A stretch of 38,609 nucleotides of DNA from Ensifer sp. USDA 6670 (GTDB taxonomy: Bacteria > Pseudomonadota > Alphaproteobacteria > Rhizobiales > Rhizobiaceae), in the NCBI GenBank assembly GCA_000421085.1, contig ATWE01000030.1, positions 1-38,609 of the forward strand, read 5' to 3'. The position numbers and the translations under genes are program-made. The notes beneath the pieces were generated by a model. That model saw only the letters and a list, made by a program, of their open reading frames with translations. It was not told where the DNA came from and did not search any database. This document shows positions 1-11,077 of this stretch, piece by piece. Within the stretch, counting starts at the first letter, position 1; each line of letters begins with the position of its first letter.

Positions 1-636
1 CTCACACCCATCTTCAATCAGTCCAAGCCTAAGCCCGAACCGAGAAAACTGGTGTTTGTCTCTTGTCAAAACGTGACCGCCAAAGTCTCTTTCCAGAACC
101 CAAATCTCTTCAGGTCCCGCAAGCTCCGCCGCCCACGTTTCTCTTTCTCTATATTCAATTGTCAAAAAACAGACGAGAAAAACATCCCGTCAACATTCCA
201 ACAAGACCAAAACCTCAAAGGCCCAGCCCCGCCAATCAGCATCCGCCAATCTTGGAAACCCTAGAGCGAAGGACATCGTCGCCAGCAGCGCCGCCGCCCT
301 CGTCAGTGATCGGGCTTATAGACCCCCTCACTCCGACACGTCAACAGGGTTCTTCAAAAAAAATGACAGTTTTCTGACAAAGCCCGGCAAAGCAGGGTTT
401 TGCGGGTCGCAGATTCTTTTTCGAGCCGCTCCCTCGGCCTGTGGATACATAATTTCGCCCTCACTTCTTCACAATCGACCGATCTAACCCAGATCATCGC
501 CGCTTCGTTCCGGAGGCGCGGCGTCGGGGGCTTCCCTGCGCTGCGATTTGACTTCGCTATATGGAAGATGCACATCTTCGCGCAACGTATCGACGATAAG
601 CATACGGCAAGAGCATTTAGGGGGCCTCCAGCCTGC
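1..636. other. Long non-coding left flank upstream of the M23 peptidase gene
   Basis: No convincing gene is visible. The first 400 bases are less GC-rich than the rest, with pyrimidine-rich stretches on the plus strand (for example 138-152) and A-rich stretches around 165-185 and 355-363. Short reading frames here have atypical composition and no recognisable domain. The texture reminds me of spacer beside a rhizobial rRNA operon, but no rRNA or tRNA sequence is inside the window, so that is only an impression. The peptidase frame stays open from position 400, but its likely start is at 637, so 400-636 is probably leader. Confidence 0.4.
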
Positions 637-2577
637 ATGAGCAGCGATAAGAACATGCTTCGTTCGCTTGGCGACCACCCGCCGATCCTAGCGGACGGCC
701 GTCGCGCACCGGACCGGCGCGAGATCTCGATGCGCTGGCTCTCGGGCACGTTCTTGACCGGCATTACCTCAAGTCTTCTGATGGGCGTCGCGCTCTTTGC
801 GGCCCTCGACGGGCGGCAGCAGCTGGCGATTCCGGCGGAAGCCTTTGCCGCGCTCGATCCGTCGGCGCCGGTCGGCGCCGCCAAACGGGGAGATCGCGTT
901 CTTTCCCCCAACATCGTCGCCAAGCCAGCCGACAAGACCGTGATGGAAGTCTCGACGATGATCCATGACGGCGAGAAGGAGGTGGTGCGTCGCCAACCGT
1001 TCGTCCATGTCAAGATGGCGCTTGCCGCCAACCACCAGACTTCCGAAGCCTATCCCGACTTCGACCCGCTGGCGATCTTCTCCACGGACGAGGCGGACGC
1101 CGAGGCGCCGCCGGTGAAGACCGGAACGATCTACGGCTCGGACGTCGAGTCCGAGGTGGCATTGAAGACTGTGGATTTTCCGCTGAACGGCGGCGGCTTC
1201 GCACTCGGGCCCTCGATGTCGCTCGACGAGGTCGAGGAGAACGTCCGCACCAATGGCTCTGTGCTGACCGAAGGCAATACCCAGGTCGCCTCGCTCTTCT
1301 ATGTCGACCCGCAACGCTTCGCTTCCGACGCCGACAACCTCGACCTTATGCAGGGCCTTGCTGCGCGCGTCGTCGAGGAGAACATGAGCGTTTCCTCCTA
1401 CGAGAACATCACGAAGCAGAGCATCGAATACGCCGACGACATCATACCGGTGCGCCGCGCCACGCCCATTGCGACGGCGATGATCAATGCGGGATATGCC
1501 AAGGCCCAGGCCGAGGATGCGGCCGGCTATCTCGAGCAAGCACTCGGCGCCAAGGAACTCGGCCCCGGCGACGTGCTGCGCATCGGCATCATTCAGAAGG
1601 GCGAAGAAGCAAAGATCGTCCGCGCCACGATCTACTCACGTGGCCGGCACGTGCTGACGATGGCAGTGGACGACCACGGCCGTTTTATCCCAGGCGCCGA
1701 ACCGGCGAAGCTCGAAGCGGTGGCGGCTGCCTTCGACGATACCGGCAGGCCGGTGATCTCCAGCGGCCACGATCTGCCGAGGGTCTACGACGGCATCTAC
1801 CGTGCAGCCCTTTCCTACGGCATGAATGCCGACATGATCGCGCTGGTCGTCAAGCTTTTGGCGAGCAATGTCGACTTCCAGGCTCAGCTGAAGCCGACGG
1901 ATTCGCTCGAAGCGTTTTTCTCGGTCACCGATGAAAGCGGCCGGGCAACGGAAGATTCGGAACTGCTCTACGTCAACGCCAAATTCGGCGACGCGGAGAC
2001 GCGGTTCTATCGCTTCCAGGATCCGGACGACAATTCGATCGATTATTTCGACAAGGACGGCAAGAGCATCCGCCAGTTCCTGCTGCGCAATCCCGTTCCG
2101 AACGGCCATTTCCGCTCCGGCTTCGGCATGCGCCGCCACCCGATCCTCGGCTTCTCGCGCATGCACACCGGCGTCGACTGGTCCGCTCCGCGCGGCACGC
2201 CGATCATCGCGGCCGGAAACGGCGTCGTGCAGAAGGCCGGCTGGGACTCCGGCGGCTACGGCAACCAGACGCTGATCCGCCACGCCAACGGCTATGTGTC
2301 GTCCTACAACCACCAAAGCGCGATAGCCAAAAGCGTGAAGCCGGGAACGAAGGTCGTCCAGGGTCAGGTGATCGGCTGGGTCGGAACGACCGGCCTCTCC
2401 ACCGGCCCGCACCTCCACTACGAGCTGATCGTCAACGGCAACAAGGTGGATCCCTTGCGTATCCGGCTACCGGGAGGAAAATCGCTCGGCGGCGAGGCGC
2501 TGGCGAAGTTCGAGAAGGAACGCGAACGCATCGATGAGCTTCTCGGCGACGATGCCAACGAGGTCGCAAGCAAGTAG
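637..2577 (+). CDS. M23 family metallopeptidase, membrane-anchored (LytM-like)
   Basis: Predicted 646-residue envelope protein that probably cuts peptidoglycan cross-bridges, or acts as an LytM-type activator of amidases. A short basic cytoplasmic N-terminus is followed by one hydrophobic segment at about residues 34-57, so the rest should be periplasmic. The middle contains a LysM-like stretch (around the ELGPGDVLRIGI segment). The C-terminal M23 domain (about 490-600) keeps the zinc-site motifs HTGVD and HLHYE, so it is probably catalytically competent. The frame is open 79 codons further upstream, but that part looks non-coding; ATG 637 is preferred, with ATG 655 as an alternative. No strong ribosome binding site marks either one. 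The gene converges on clpB. Confidence 0.85.
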   Translation: MSSDKNMLRSLGDHPPILADGRRAPDRREISMRWLSGTFLTGITSSLLMGVALFAALDGRQQLAIPAEAFAALDPSAPVGAAKRGDRVLSPNIVAKPADKTVMEVSTMIHDGEKEVVRRQPFVHVKMALAANHQTSEAYPDFDPLAIFSTDEADAEAPPVKTGTIYGSDVESEVALKTVDFPLNGGGFALGPSMSLDEVEENVRTNGSVLTEGNTQVASLFYVDPQRFASDADNLDLMQGLAARVVEENMSVSSYENITKQSIEYADDIIPVRRATPIATAMINAGYAKAQAEDAAGYLEQALGAKELGPGDVLRIGIIQKGEEAKIVRATIYSRGRHVLTMAVDDHGRFIPGAEPAKLEAVAAAFDDTGRPVISSGHDLPRVYDGIYRAALSYGMNADMIALVVKLLASNVDFQAQLKPTDSLEAFFSVTDESGRATEDSELLYVNAKFGDAETRFYRFQDPDDNSIDYFDKDGKSIRQFLLRNPVPNGHFRSGFGMRRHPILGFSRMHTGVDWSAPRGTPIIAAGNGVVQKAGWDSGGYGNQTLIRHANGYVSSYNHQSAIAKSVKPGTKVVQGQVIGWVGTTGLSTGPHLHYELIVNGNKVDPLRIRLPGGKSLGGEALAKFEKERERIDELLGDDANEVASK

Positions 2578-2605
2578 CCACACAACAACGGGATCGCGAA
2601 CTCGT

Positions 2606-2633
2606 AGCAAAAAGGCCGCCCTGGGGCGGCCTT
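2606..2633 (-). terminator. Intrinsic terminator of clpB
   Basis: A perfect 9-bp stem (2612-2620 with 2625-2633, loop CTGG) is followed on the minus strand by a run of T. It lies 23 bases after the clpB stop. The same hairpin could also slow transcription arriving from the convergent peptidase gene, although the plus-strand side lacks a T tract. Confidence 0.85.
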
Positions 2634-2655
2634 CGTGACTGTCGGAATGCGAGGC

Positions 2656-5262
<2,607 letters not shown>

Positions 5263-5292
5263 TCTTTACCTCCATAGCCCGGCGAGCCCATC

Positions 5293-5318
5293 ATCGTGGC
5301 ACTGGCCGGTGTTTCAGG
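5293..5318 (-). promoter_or_regulatory. Candidate RpoH (sigma-32-type) promoter of clpB
   Basis: On the minus strand CCTGAA (5313-5318) and CCACGAT (5293-5299) are separated by 13 bases. This resembles the sigma-32 pattern CTTGAA-N13-15-CCCCATNT and would start transcription about 25 bases before the clpB ATG. The match is imperfect, so this is inference supported by the known heat-shock control of clpB. Confidence 0.35.
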
Positions 5319-5550
5319 ATCAGGCTCCCGCATTCGGCAAGCCCGTTTACTGCATCGCCGCGCGCCTCTTTGGACGCGCTGACAATTTGAGTCCCTGTCC
5401 CGTCCTCGCATTGCGAGATCAGGTCTTCGAAGCGAAATATGGGGCAGCGCTCTTCCGAATTAAAGAGCGGCAAATGGAGGCAGCAGAGACAATCGCATGC
5501 GAATGCGCTCGCGCGGTGGATGCGGCACGCGTCGAGATTTACCGCGAAAG

Positions 5551-5578
5551 CAAAAAGCCCAGCCATTGCGGGCTGGGC
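5551..5578 (-). terminator. Intrinsic terminator after the DUF4167 gene
   Basis: On the minus strand an 8-bp GC-rich stem (5571-5578 with 5557-5564, loop of 6) is followed at once by TTTTTG. It lies 26 bases after the DUF4167 stop and closes the lysC-to-DUF4167 run of minus-strand genes. Confidence 0.9.
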
Positions 5579-5604
5579 CTTATAAAAGAATCACTGTGGA
5601 AGGG

Positions 5605-6249
5605 CTACTCCGAGGTGGCGAGCGCCGGGGTATTGCCATCTGTTTCGGGCTGTGCGTCGCCCCCTGCCTCTTCCTGCGCGCCACGGCGCGGCTGCCGGCG
5701 GGGCCGGCTCGTGCTGCGGCGACGGGAGGCCGAACGACCGGCCGAGCCCTGCGCCTCCTCTTCCATAGCGACTTCGGCAGGCATGCCCTCGATTACGGGC
5801 TGAGGACCCGAACCGTCGATGATCGGCTGAGGCTCGTTGGCCGGAGCCGCTGCGGCCGACGGAGCGACCGGCGTTTCCTCTGCATAGCCCTGATCCAGAT
5901 CGTCCTGATCGCGATCGGCAGAGTCACGATCCTGATAATCCTGGCGTTCGTCGCGCTGGAACCGGTCCTGCATCTGAGCCTGCGCAGCCGCGATGATGCG
6001 GTTGTAATGCTCGGCATGCTGCAGATAGTTCTCAGCGATCACGCGGTCGCCGGAGCTCTGCGCGTCGCGAGCAAGGGCCGCATATTTTTCGGCGATGTGC
6101 TGTGCGGTACCACGAATCTTCACATCCGGGCCGGAGCTGTCGTAGGTCCGCGTCAAGGGATTGGATCCCTTGCGGTTGTTGTTGTTGTTGTTTCCGCTGT
6201 TGTTGTTATTCCGCCCACGGCCGCGCTTGTTTTGCTGTCCTGGCCTCAT
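5605..6249 (-). CDS. DUF4167 domain protein, basic and asparagine-rich
   Basis: Predicted 214-residue soluble protein with no assigned reaction. The N-terminus is basic, rich in RG and NN, with two asparagine runs of 4 and 6 residues. It leads into the conserved DUF4167 block (about 30-90), which contains the IAEKY and ENYLQHAEHYNRI segments. The rest is acidic/glutamine-rich low-complexity sequence ending in an arginine-rich tail. An RNA-binding or ribonucleoprotein role is suggested by composition and by neighbours in translation termination (prfA, prmC), but that is inference. The ATG at 6249 was chosen because conserved sequence starts MRPGQQNKRGRGR; the frame continues 27 codons upstream without family character. 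Confidence 0.85.
   Translation of the reverse strand: MRPGQQNKRGRGRNNNNSGNNNNNNRKGSNPLTRTYDSSGPDVKIRGTAQHIAEKYAALARDAQSSGDRVIAENYLQHAEHYNRIIAAAQAQMQDRFQRDERQDYQDRDSADRDQDDLDQGYAEETPVAPSAAAAPANEPQPIIDGSGPQPVIEGMPAEVAMEEEAQGSAGRSASRRRSTSRPRRQPRRGAQEEAGGDAQPETDGNTPALATSE
6175..6210 (-). repeat. AAC trinucleotide repeat inside the DUF4167 gene
   Basis: Six uninterrupted GTT units on the plus strand (6175-6192) plus a shorter second block encode the asparagine runs on the minus strand. Such triplet tracts can change length in frame by replication slippage. Confidence 0.85.
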
Positions 6250-6581
6250 AGTCCATTCACCTGAATTTTCTTGATAATGATGATCATGTGGTTCCGCTCT
6301 CGGTGCGGAAGTCCGCACCTGAGAAAACATGCGCCATGGCAGATCGCCTCTTAGCGATCTCGGCGCCGGTCGACGTTAAATTAACAGGTACCCGCACAAG
6401 GCACTGTCGAACCCTAGCAACTCTTTCTTGAGAGCAATCCCCGTGGCCAGGTCATACTGGAACGAATCTTTGGTCCATGACCTTCTGCCCAGTGCGCGGG
6501 GTGAAACTAGCCCGCTTCCTTCCGGATTCCAAGCCCTTTCTTTGCTCTTCCGGAAAAGAGAAGTGCGAGTGCAGCATTTTT
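6250..6581. other. Structured intergenic region between prmC and the DUF4167 gene
   Basis: This 332-base gap between same-strand genes contains the two leader hairpins above and a further inverted repeat AGGTCAT (6449-6455) / ATGACCT (6477-6483). No believable protein is encoded: the 69-codon minus-strand frame has no family character. A promoter for the DUF4167 gene and possibly a small RNA or processed leader may lie here. Confidence 0.45.
6301..6365 (-). promoter_or_regulatory. Two hairpins in the DUF4167 leader
   Basis: One inverted repeat has the arms GGTGCGGA/TCCGCACC with a two-base centre (about 6301-6318). A second has the arms AGATCGC/GCGATCT around a six-base loop (about 6343-6362). 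Both lie 50-115 bases before the DUF4167 ATG, in the likely 5' leader or promoter, so they could be RNA structure or protein-binding palindromes. Confidence 0.5.
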
Positions 6582-7463
6582 TCAACGGTTATTGCTGCGC
6601 TCAATATCCTGCTGGAACACCAGGACCCGATCGTTGCCGCCGAGGTCCTTTGCGGCAGAGAGCAAACGGAAGCCCTGCGCTTCGAATAGCGCCGTTACCG
6701 CTCGTTTTTGATCGAAACCGATTTCCAGGCCTACAACGCCGTCTGTTTCAAGATGGCGACCAGCGTGAGAAGCAATAGCACGATAGGCATCAAGCCCATC
6801 CTCTCCGCCATCTAGTGCGGCGACCGGATCGTGATATCTCACTTCCGGTTCAAGCTCCTGTATTACACTGGACCGGATATAAGGCGGATTTGAGACGATG
6901 ATATCGAACCGTCCATCCACCGCCTCGAACCACTTGCTTCGAACAGTTCCGAAGCGCTCCGCCAAGCCATTTCTGCGAGCATTTTCAAATGCCGTCGCCA
7001 AGGCGTCTTCCGATATATCGGTACCGAGAGCGCGCGCGTCAAGTACCGCTGCGAGAAGAGCGAGACAAATCGCGCCCGTGCCCGTTCCAAGGTCGACGAT
7101 GCGACAACTCCCTTTACGTGAGGCGATCCGCCGCACATGGGGAAGCAGGCAGTCGACGAGGGTCTCGGTGTCCGGACGGGGTTCCAGCGTCTCTTTCGAA
7201 AGCTTGAGCTTCAGGCCGAAGAATTCCCGCTCGCCGAGAATCCGGTAGACCGGCTCGCGCGCCGCTCGGCGCTCGACCGCGGCACGAATGCGAGCCGCAT
7301 CCTCGTCGCTGACGGGCTCCCTTCCCCGCGTCAGGAGCGTGGCAAGCGAAAGGTCGAGCAGTCCGGAGATCAGGTGCCGTGAATCGAGGCCCGCCGATTC
7401 GAGGCCGGCGGCTTTGAGCCTGTCGCGGCTCTCGGCCAGGAGGCTATCGAGGGTTTGAGCCAT
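6582..7463 (-). CDS. prmC: Release factor glutamine N5-methyltransferase PrmC (HemK)
   Basis: Cytosolic SAM-dependent enzyme that methylates the glutamine of the GGQ motif in release factors and so increases peptide release. The 293 residues show the family pattern: a small helical N-terminal domain, SAM motif I DLGTGTGAI at 124-132, and the catalytic NPPY tetrad at 192-195 that holds the substrate glutamine. It starts 5 bases after the stop of prfA, its substrate gene, so the two are almost certainly translated from one mRNA. Confidence 0.96.
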   Translation of the reverse strand: MAQTLDSLLAESRDRLKAAGLESAGLDSRHLISGLLDLSLATLLTRGREPVSDEDAARIRAAVERRAAREPVYRILGEREFFGLKLKLSKETLEPRPDTETLVDCLLPHVRRIASRKGSCRIVDLGTGTGAICLALLAAVLDARALGTDISEDALATAFENARRNGLAERFGTVRSKWFEAVDGRFDIIVSNPPYIRSSVIQELEPEVRYHDPVAALDGGEDGLDAYRAIASHAGRHLETDGVVGLEIGFDQKRAVTALFEAQGFRLLSAAKDLGGNDRVLVFQQDIERSNNR

Positions 7464-7468
7464 GAAAC

Positions 7469-8551
7469 TCAGTTCTGCCTTTCGCCGAGCAGCGCGAGCT
7501 GGCTTGCCTGATAGTCGGCCAGAAGCGCATCCACCACGTCGTCGATCTCACCTTCCATCATTCGGTCGAGCTTGTAGAGCGTGAGATTGATACGGTGGTC
7601 GGTCAAGCGTCCCTGCGGGAAATTGTAGGTGCGTATGCGCTCGGAACGATCGCCGGAGCCTACCTGGCTCCTGCGGTCTGCCGATCGCTCGCTGTCGGCA
7701 CGCTGCCGTTCCATGTCATACAGCCGGGAGCGCAGCACCTGCATCGCCTTGGCACGGTTCTGATGCTGCGACTTCTCCGAACTGGTGACGACGATGCCGG
7801 TCGGAATATGGGTTATGCGCACAGCCGAATCGGTCGTATTGACGTGCTGTCCGCCTGCTCCTGAGGAACGCATCGTGTCGACGCGGATATCCTCCGGGCG
7901 GACGTCGATGTCGATCTCTTCGGCCTCCGGCAACACCGCGACGGTGGCCGCCGAGGTATGGATCCGGCCGCTCGCTTCCGTCTCCGGCACCCTCTGAACC
8001 CGGTGGACGCCGGACTCGAATTTTAACCGCGAGAAGACACCACGTCCCGATACCGTTGCGATGATTTCCTTATAGCCGCCGGCCTCGCCCTCGCTCGCAG
8101 ACAGCACTTCGACGCGCCAGCCCTTGCTTGCCGCGTAGCGCTCGTACATGCGGAAGAGATCGCCGGCAAAGAGGGCGGCTTCCGAGCCACCCGTACCAGC
8201 GCGGATTTCGAGGATCGCACTCTTTTCGTCGGCCGCATCCTTCGGCAGGAGCAGAATCTGGATTTCCTGCTCGAGCGCTTCGATCTTCTCTTCGACTTCG
8301 GGCTTTTCCATCTCAGCGAGGTCGCGCATCTCCTTGTCGGTCGCCCGGTCGGCAAGCATTGCCGCGATGTCGGCAAGCTCGGCAGTCGCCTTCTCATAGG
8401 AGCGGATCTTCGAGACGACCGGCTGCAGCTCGGAATATTCCGAGGCCAGCTTCACGTAAACGTCGGCCGACGGGCCGGCGGACATGCGCGCCTCGATTTC
8501 GCCGAACCGCCGCTCCAGTTCGCGCATCTTTTCAACGGGAAGCTTTGCCAA
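7469..8551 (-). CDS. prfA: Peptide chain release factor 1
   Basis: Recognises UAA and UAG stop codons and triggers hydrolysis of the nascent peptide on the ribosome. The 360 residues equal the bacterial RF1 norm. The PxT-type stop-codon reading motif is present as PET at 189-191, and the catalytic GGQ is at 233-235, giving Gln235 as the PrmC target. The flanking GAGGQHVN and [10 protein letters not shown] blocks are typical of the family. It sits between ptsP (69-base gap) and prmC (5-base gap) on the same strand. Confidence 0.97.
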   Translation of the reverse strand: MAKLPVEKMRELERRFGEIEARMSAGPSADVYVKLASEYSELQPVVSKIRSYEKATAELADIAAMLADRATDKEMRDLAEMEKPEVEEKIEALEQEIQILLLPKDAADEKSAILEIRAGTGGSEAALFAGDLFRMYERYAASKGWRVEVLSASEGEAGGYKEIIATVSGRGVFSRLKFESGVHRVQRVPETEASGRIHTSAATVAVLPEAEEIDIDVRPEDIRVDTMRSSGAGGQHVNTTDSAVRITHIPTGIVVTSSEKSQHQNRAKAMQVLRSRLYDMERQRADSERSADRRSQVGSGDRSERIRTYNFPQGRLTDHRINLTLYKLDRMMEGEIDDVVDALLADYQASQLALLGERQN

Positions 8552-8620
8552 ATCTCACTCCAAATGCCCTCGCCTCGCCCGGATCGCGTCCGGACGGAGA
8601 TGAGAGCCCTCTTGTTCAAT

Positions 8621-10888
8621 CTAAACCGGTATGCCGTTCGCCGCAGCGAAATCGACCAGGAGCTGGCGGATCGACGTGTTGGACTTGACGTCGTCGAGCG
8701 CTGTCTCGAGGAGTTCGTTGAGCCTGCCGGCATCGAGCGCCAGGAGCATTGCCTTGACCGGCCCGACAGCCGTCGGCGACATCGAAACCGACCGGAAGCC
8801 AAGCCCGAGCAGCGCCATGGCCGAGAGCGGTTTGCTTGCCATCTCGCCGCAAAGCGTCACCGGCGTATTGTTGCGCTCGCCGGCCCGCACGATCTCCCGG
8901 AGCATCCGCAGGAACGGCCGGCCGAGAATGTCGAAACGTTCGGAAACACGGGCATTTCCGCGGTCGACCGCCATGGCGAACTGGAAGAGATCGTTCGAGC
9001 CGACCGAAACGAAATCGACTTCGGCCATCAGTTCGTCGAGCTGCCAAAGCAGCGCCGGCACTTCCAGCATCGCCCCGAACTGCAGCTTGCGCGGCAATTG
9101 TTCGCCGAGCTTCGATTGGCGCTCGATCTCCTTCTGCAGGAGCTCTCGCGCGCTCTTCAGCTCCGCGGCTTCCGTCACCATCGGCAGCATCATCTTGAGC
9201 TCGGCGCCGGCCGTCGCCCTCAGCATTGCCCGGAACTGGGTACGCAGGAGACCCGGCCGATCCAGCGACAGCCTGATGGCGCGCCAGCCGAGGGCCGGGT
9301 TCTCCTCTTCCGCGGCACGGAAATAGGGAACGACCTTGTCGCCGCCAATATCCAGCGTCCGGAAGGTGACCGGCTTGCCTGCCGTCTGTTTCATGACGTT
9401 GCGATAGAAGGCTTCCTGCTCCTCGGCCTTGGGCATGGTTGAAGCGATCATGAATTGCAGTTCGGTCCGGAAGAGACCGATACCTTCGGCACCCGCCTCG
9501 TTCAGATGGGGCAAGTCGACCAGCAGACCGGCATTCATCTGCAACGTAATGCGCTTGCCGTCCTTCGTCAGCGGCTCGACATCCCGGAGAGCGCGGAACT
9601 GCGCCTGCCTGCGCGCACGGAAGCGCACTTTCTCCTCGTAGGCGCGCTGCAGATCGGCCATCGGCCGCAGATGCACCTTCGCGTCGTCGCCGTCGACGAT
9701 GATCGCGTCGCGGTTTTCGGCGAGCGCCACTGCCCCTGCCGCCTGGCCGACGACCGGAATGCCCATGGCGCGGGCGACGATGACCACATGGCTGGTGACC
9801 GCCCCCTCCTCCAGCACGAGGCCGCGCACGTTCTCGCGCGGATAGTCGAGCAACTCCGCAGCGCCCATGGCGCGCGCCACGACGATCGCGTCAGTCGGGA
9901 AATCAGCAGCCGAAAGCTTGGCGCCATAACCTGAAAGCTGGCGCAACAGCCGGTTCGCAAGATCGTCGAAATCGTGCATCCGCTCGCGCAGATACGGATC
10001 GGTCAGCCGGATCATCCGCGCCTTGGTCTCGCTCTGCACCCGCTCCACCGCCGCTTCCGCCGTCAGGCCGTTGCGGATCGCCTCCTCGAGCTTTCTCACC
10101 CAGCCGCGGTCATGCGCGAACATGCGATAGGTCTCGAGCACCGCGCGGTGTTCGCCCTCCATCGATACGTCGCGGCGCGACAGCATGTCGTCGATGGAGA
10201 TGCGCAGCGACCCAAGCGCTTCCGCAAGCCGCTGCAGTTCCTGCTCCGTATCTTCGTTGAGCAGATTGGTGACGACGATGCGCGGCTCGTGCAGGACGAC
10301 GTAGCCGAGCCCGATGCCTTCGCCGTAGCTGTTGCCCTCGATCGTCACCGGGCGGGACAGATCGAGCTCGAGCCCGGGTTTGGTGATCTTCTTGAGTTCG
10401 CCGGTCGCAACCATCTCAGCGAGCACCATGGCGGTCGTTTCCAGCGCCTCGACCTCGTCCTCGCGATAGTTGCGCTGCGCCTTGTTCTGCACGACGAGGA
10501 CGCCGAGCGCGCGGCCCGTGCGCAGGATCGGAACGCCAAGGAAAGAGTGATAGATCTCTTCGCCCGTCTCCGGCAGGTATGTGAAGGCCGGGTGCGACTG
10601 GGCATCGGAGAGATTGAGCGGCCGCGCCGAAGCGGCGATCGTGCCGACGAGACCCTGTCCCATCTTCAATTGCGCCAGGTGCACCGCCGTCTTGTTCAGA
10701 CCTTCGGTCGCGTAAAGTTCGAGCACGCCATCGGAGCGCAGCACGTAAACCGAGCACACTTCCGCAACCATGTTCTGCGCTATCTGGCGCACGATCCGGT
10801 CAAGGCGCTCCTGCGGCTCGAGCGGTTCCGCCATGAGCTCGCGCAACCGCTTGAGGAGAACGCGTGGACCTGCGGAAAGGTCTCTCAT
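8621..10888 (-). CDS. ptsP: PEP-protein phosphotransferase EI-Ntr (PtsP) with GAF domain
   Basis: First enzyme of the nitrogen phosphotransferase system: it takes phosphate from phosphoenolpyruvate and passes it to NPr and then EIIA-Ntr, controlling regulation rather than sugar uptake. The 755 residues begin with a GAF sensor domain (about 20-160), which in this family responds to glutamine. An EI N-terminal domain follows, with the phospho-histidine H367 in TSHVVIVARA, then the PEP-binding TIM barrel with GSNDLFQF and the catalytic C680 in LCGEMA. The start at 10888 was chosen because the 21 codons upstream are arginine-rich and unlike the family. It lies between lysC and prfA. Confidence 0.95.
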   Translation of the reverse strand: MRDLSAGPRVLLKRLRELMAEPLEPQERLDRIVRQIAQNMVAEVCSVYVLRSDGVLELYATEGLNKTAVHLAQLKMGQGLVGTIAASARPLNLSDAQSHPAFTYLPETGEEIYHSFLGVPILRTGRALGVLVVQNKAQRNYREDEVEALETTAMVLAEMVATGELKKITKPGLELDLSRPVTIEGNSYGEGIGLGYVVLHEPRIVVTNLLNEDTEQELQRLAEALGSLRISIDDMLSRRDVSMEGEHRAVLETYRMFAHDRGWVRKLEEAIRNGLTAEAAVERVQSETKARMIRLTDPYLRERMHDFDDLANRLLRQLSGYGAKLSAADFPTDAIVVARAMGAAELLDYPRENVRGLVLEEGAVTSHVVIVARAMGIPVVGQAAGAVALAENRDAIIVDGDDAKVHLRPMADLQRAYEEKVRFRARRQAQFRALRDVEPLTKDGKRITLQMNAGLLVDLPHLNEAGAEGIGLFRTELQFMIASTMPKAEEQEAFYRNVMKQTAGKPVTFRTLDIGGDKVVPYFRAAEEENPALGWRAIRLSLDRPGLLRTQFRAMLRATAGAELKMMLPMVTEAAELKSARELLQKEIERQSKLGEQLPRKLQFGAMLEVPALLWQLDELMAEVDFVSVGSNDLFQFAMAVDRGNARVSERFDILGRPFLRMLREIVRAGERNNTPVTLCGEMASKPLSAMALLGLGFRSVSMSPTAVGPVKAMLLALDAGRLNELLETALDDVKSNTSIRQLLVDFAAANGIPV

Positions 10889-11005
10889 CGCGTGGGGTCT
10901 CCTGAATAAGAATAAACGTCGGGCCCGTGCGGGACGCCGCGGCCTCTGCATGCATCCTCGAAGCGAAATCGATCCGAGGACAAGATCGAGCAGCAGTTCT
11001 AATCA

Positions 11006-11046
11006 CTACAACGACGCTTCCGTGTCTTTTCAGACGCGCGGCGCCG
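11006..11046 (+). repeat. Short palindromic intergenic repeat, copy 1 (lysC-ptsP gap)
   Basis: Degenerate copy of a repeat seen six times here: a CTACA-like left end, a hairpin GTGTCT-TTTC-AGACGC (one wobble pair), then a GCGGCGCC right part. It lies between the lysC stop and ptsP and could act as a weak hairpin between the two genes. Confidence 0.45.
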
Positions 11047-11077
11047 GGTCGCGAATCCCAAATCAAAAGCCTGCCGT

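Larger units (their letters stand above)
5263..5604. other. Intergenic region between clpB and the DUF4167 gene
   Basis: Contains the clpB leader and candidate promoter at the left and the terminator of the DUF4167 gene at the right. A small hairpin CTCGC-ATT-GCGAG lies at about 5405-5417. Reading frames through it on both strands look like chance. I see no RNA gene. Confidence 0.5.

Noticed and set aside
52..377. Overlapping short plus-strand frames at the left edge
   Set aside because: Proline/arginine/serine-rich translation in two overlapping frames without domain or ribosome binding site; likely non-coding spacer.
6376..6585. A 69-codon minus-strand frame between prmC and the DUF4167 gene
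   Set aside because: No ribosome binding site, low-quality composition and no domain; the region is better explained as structured leader.
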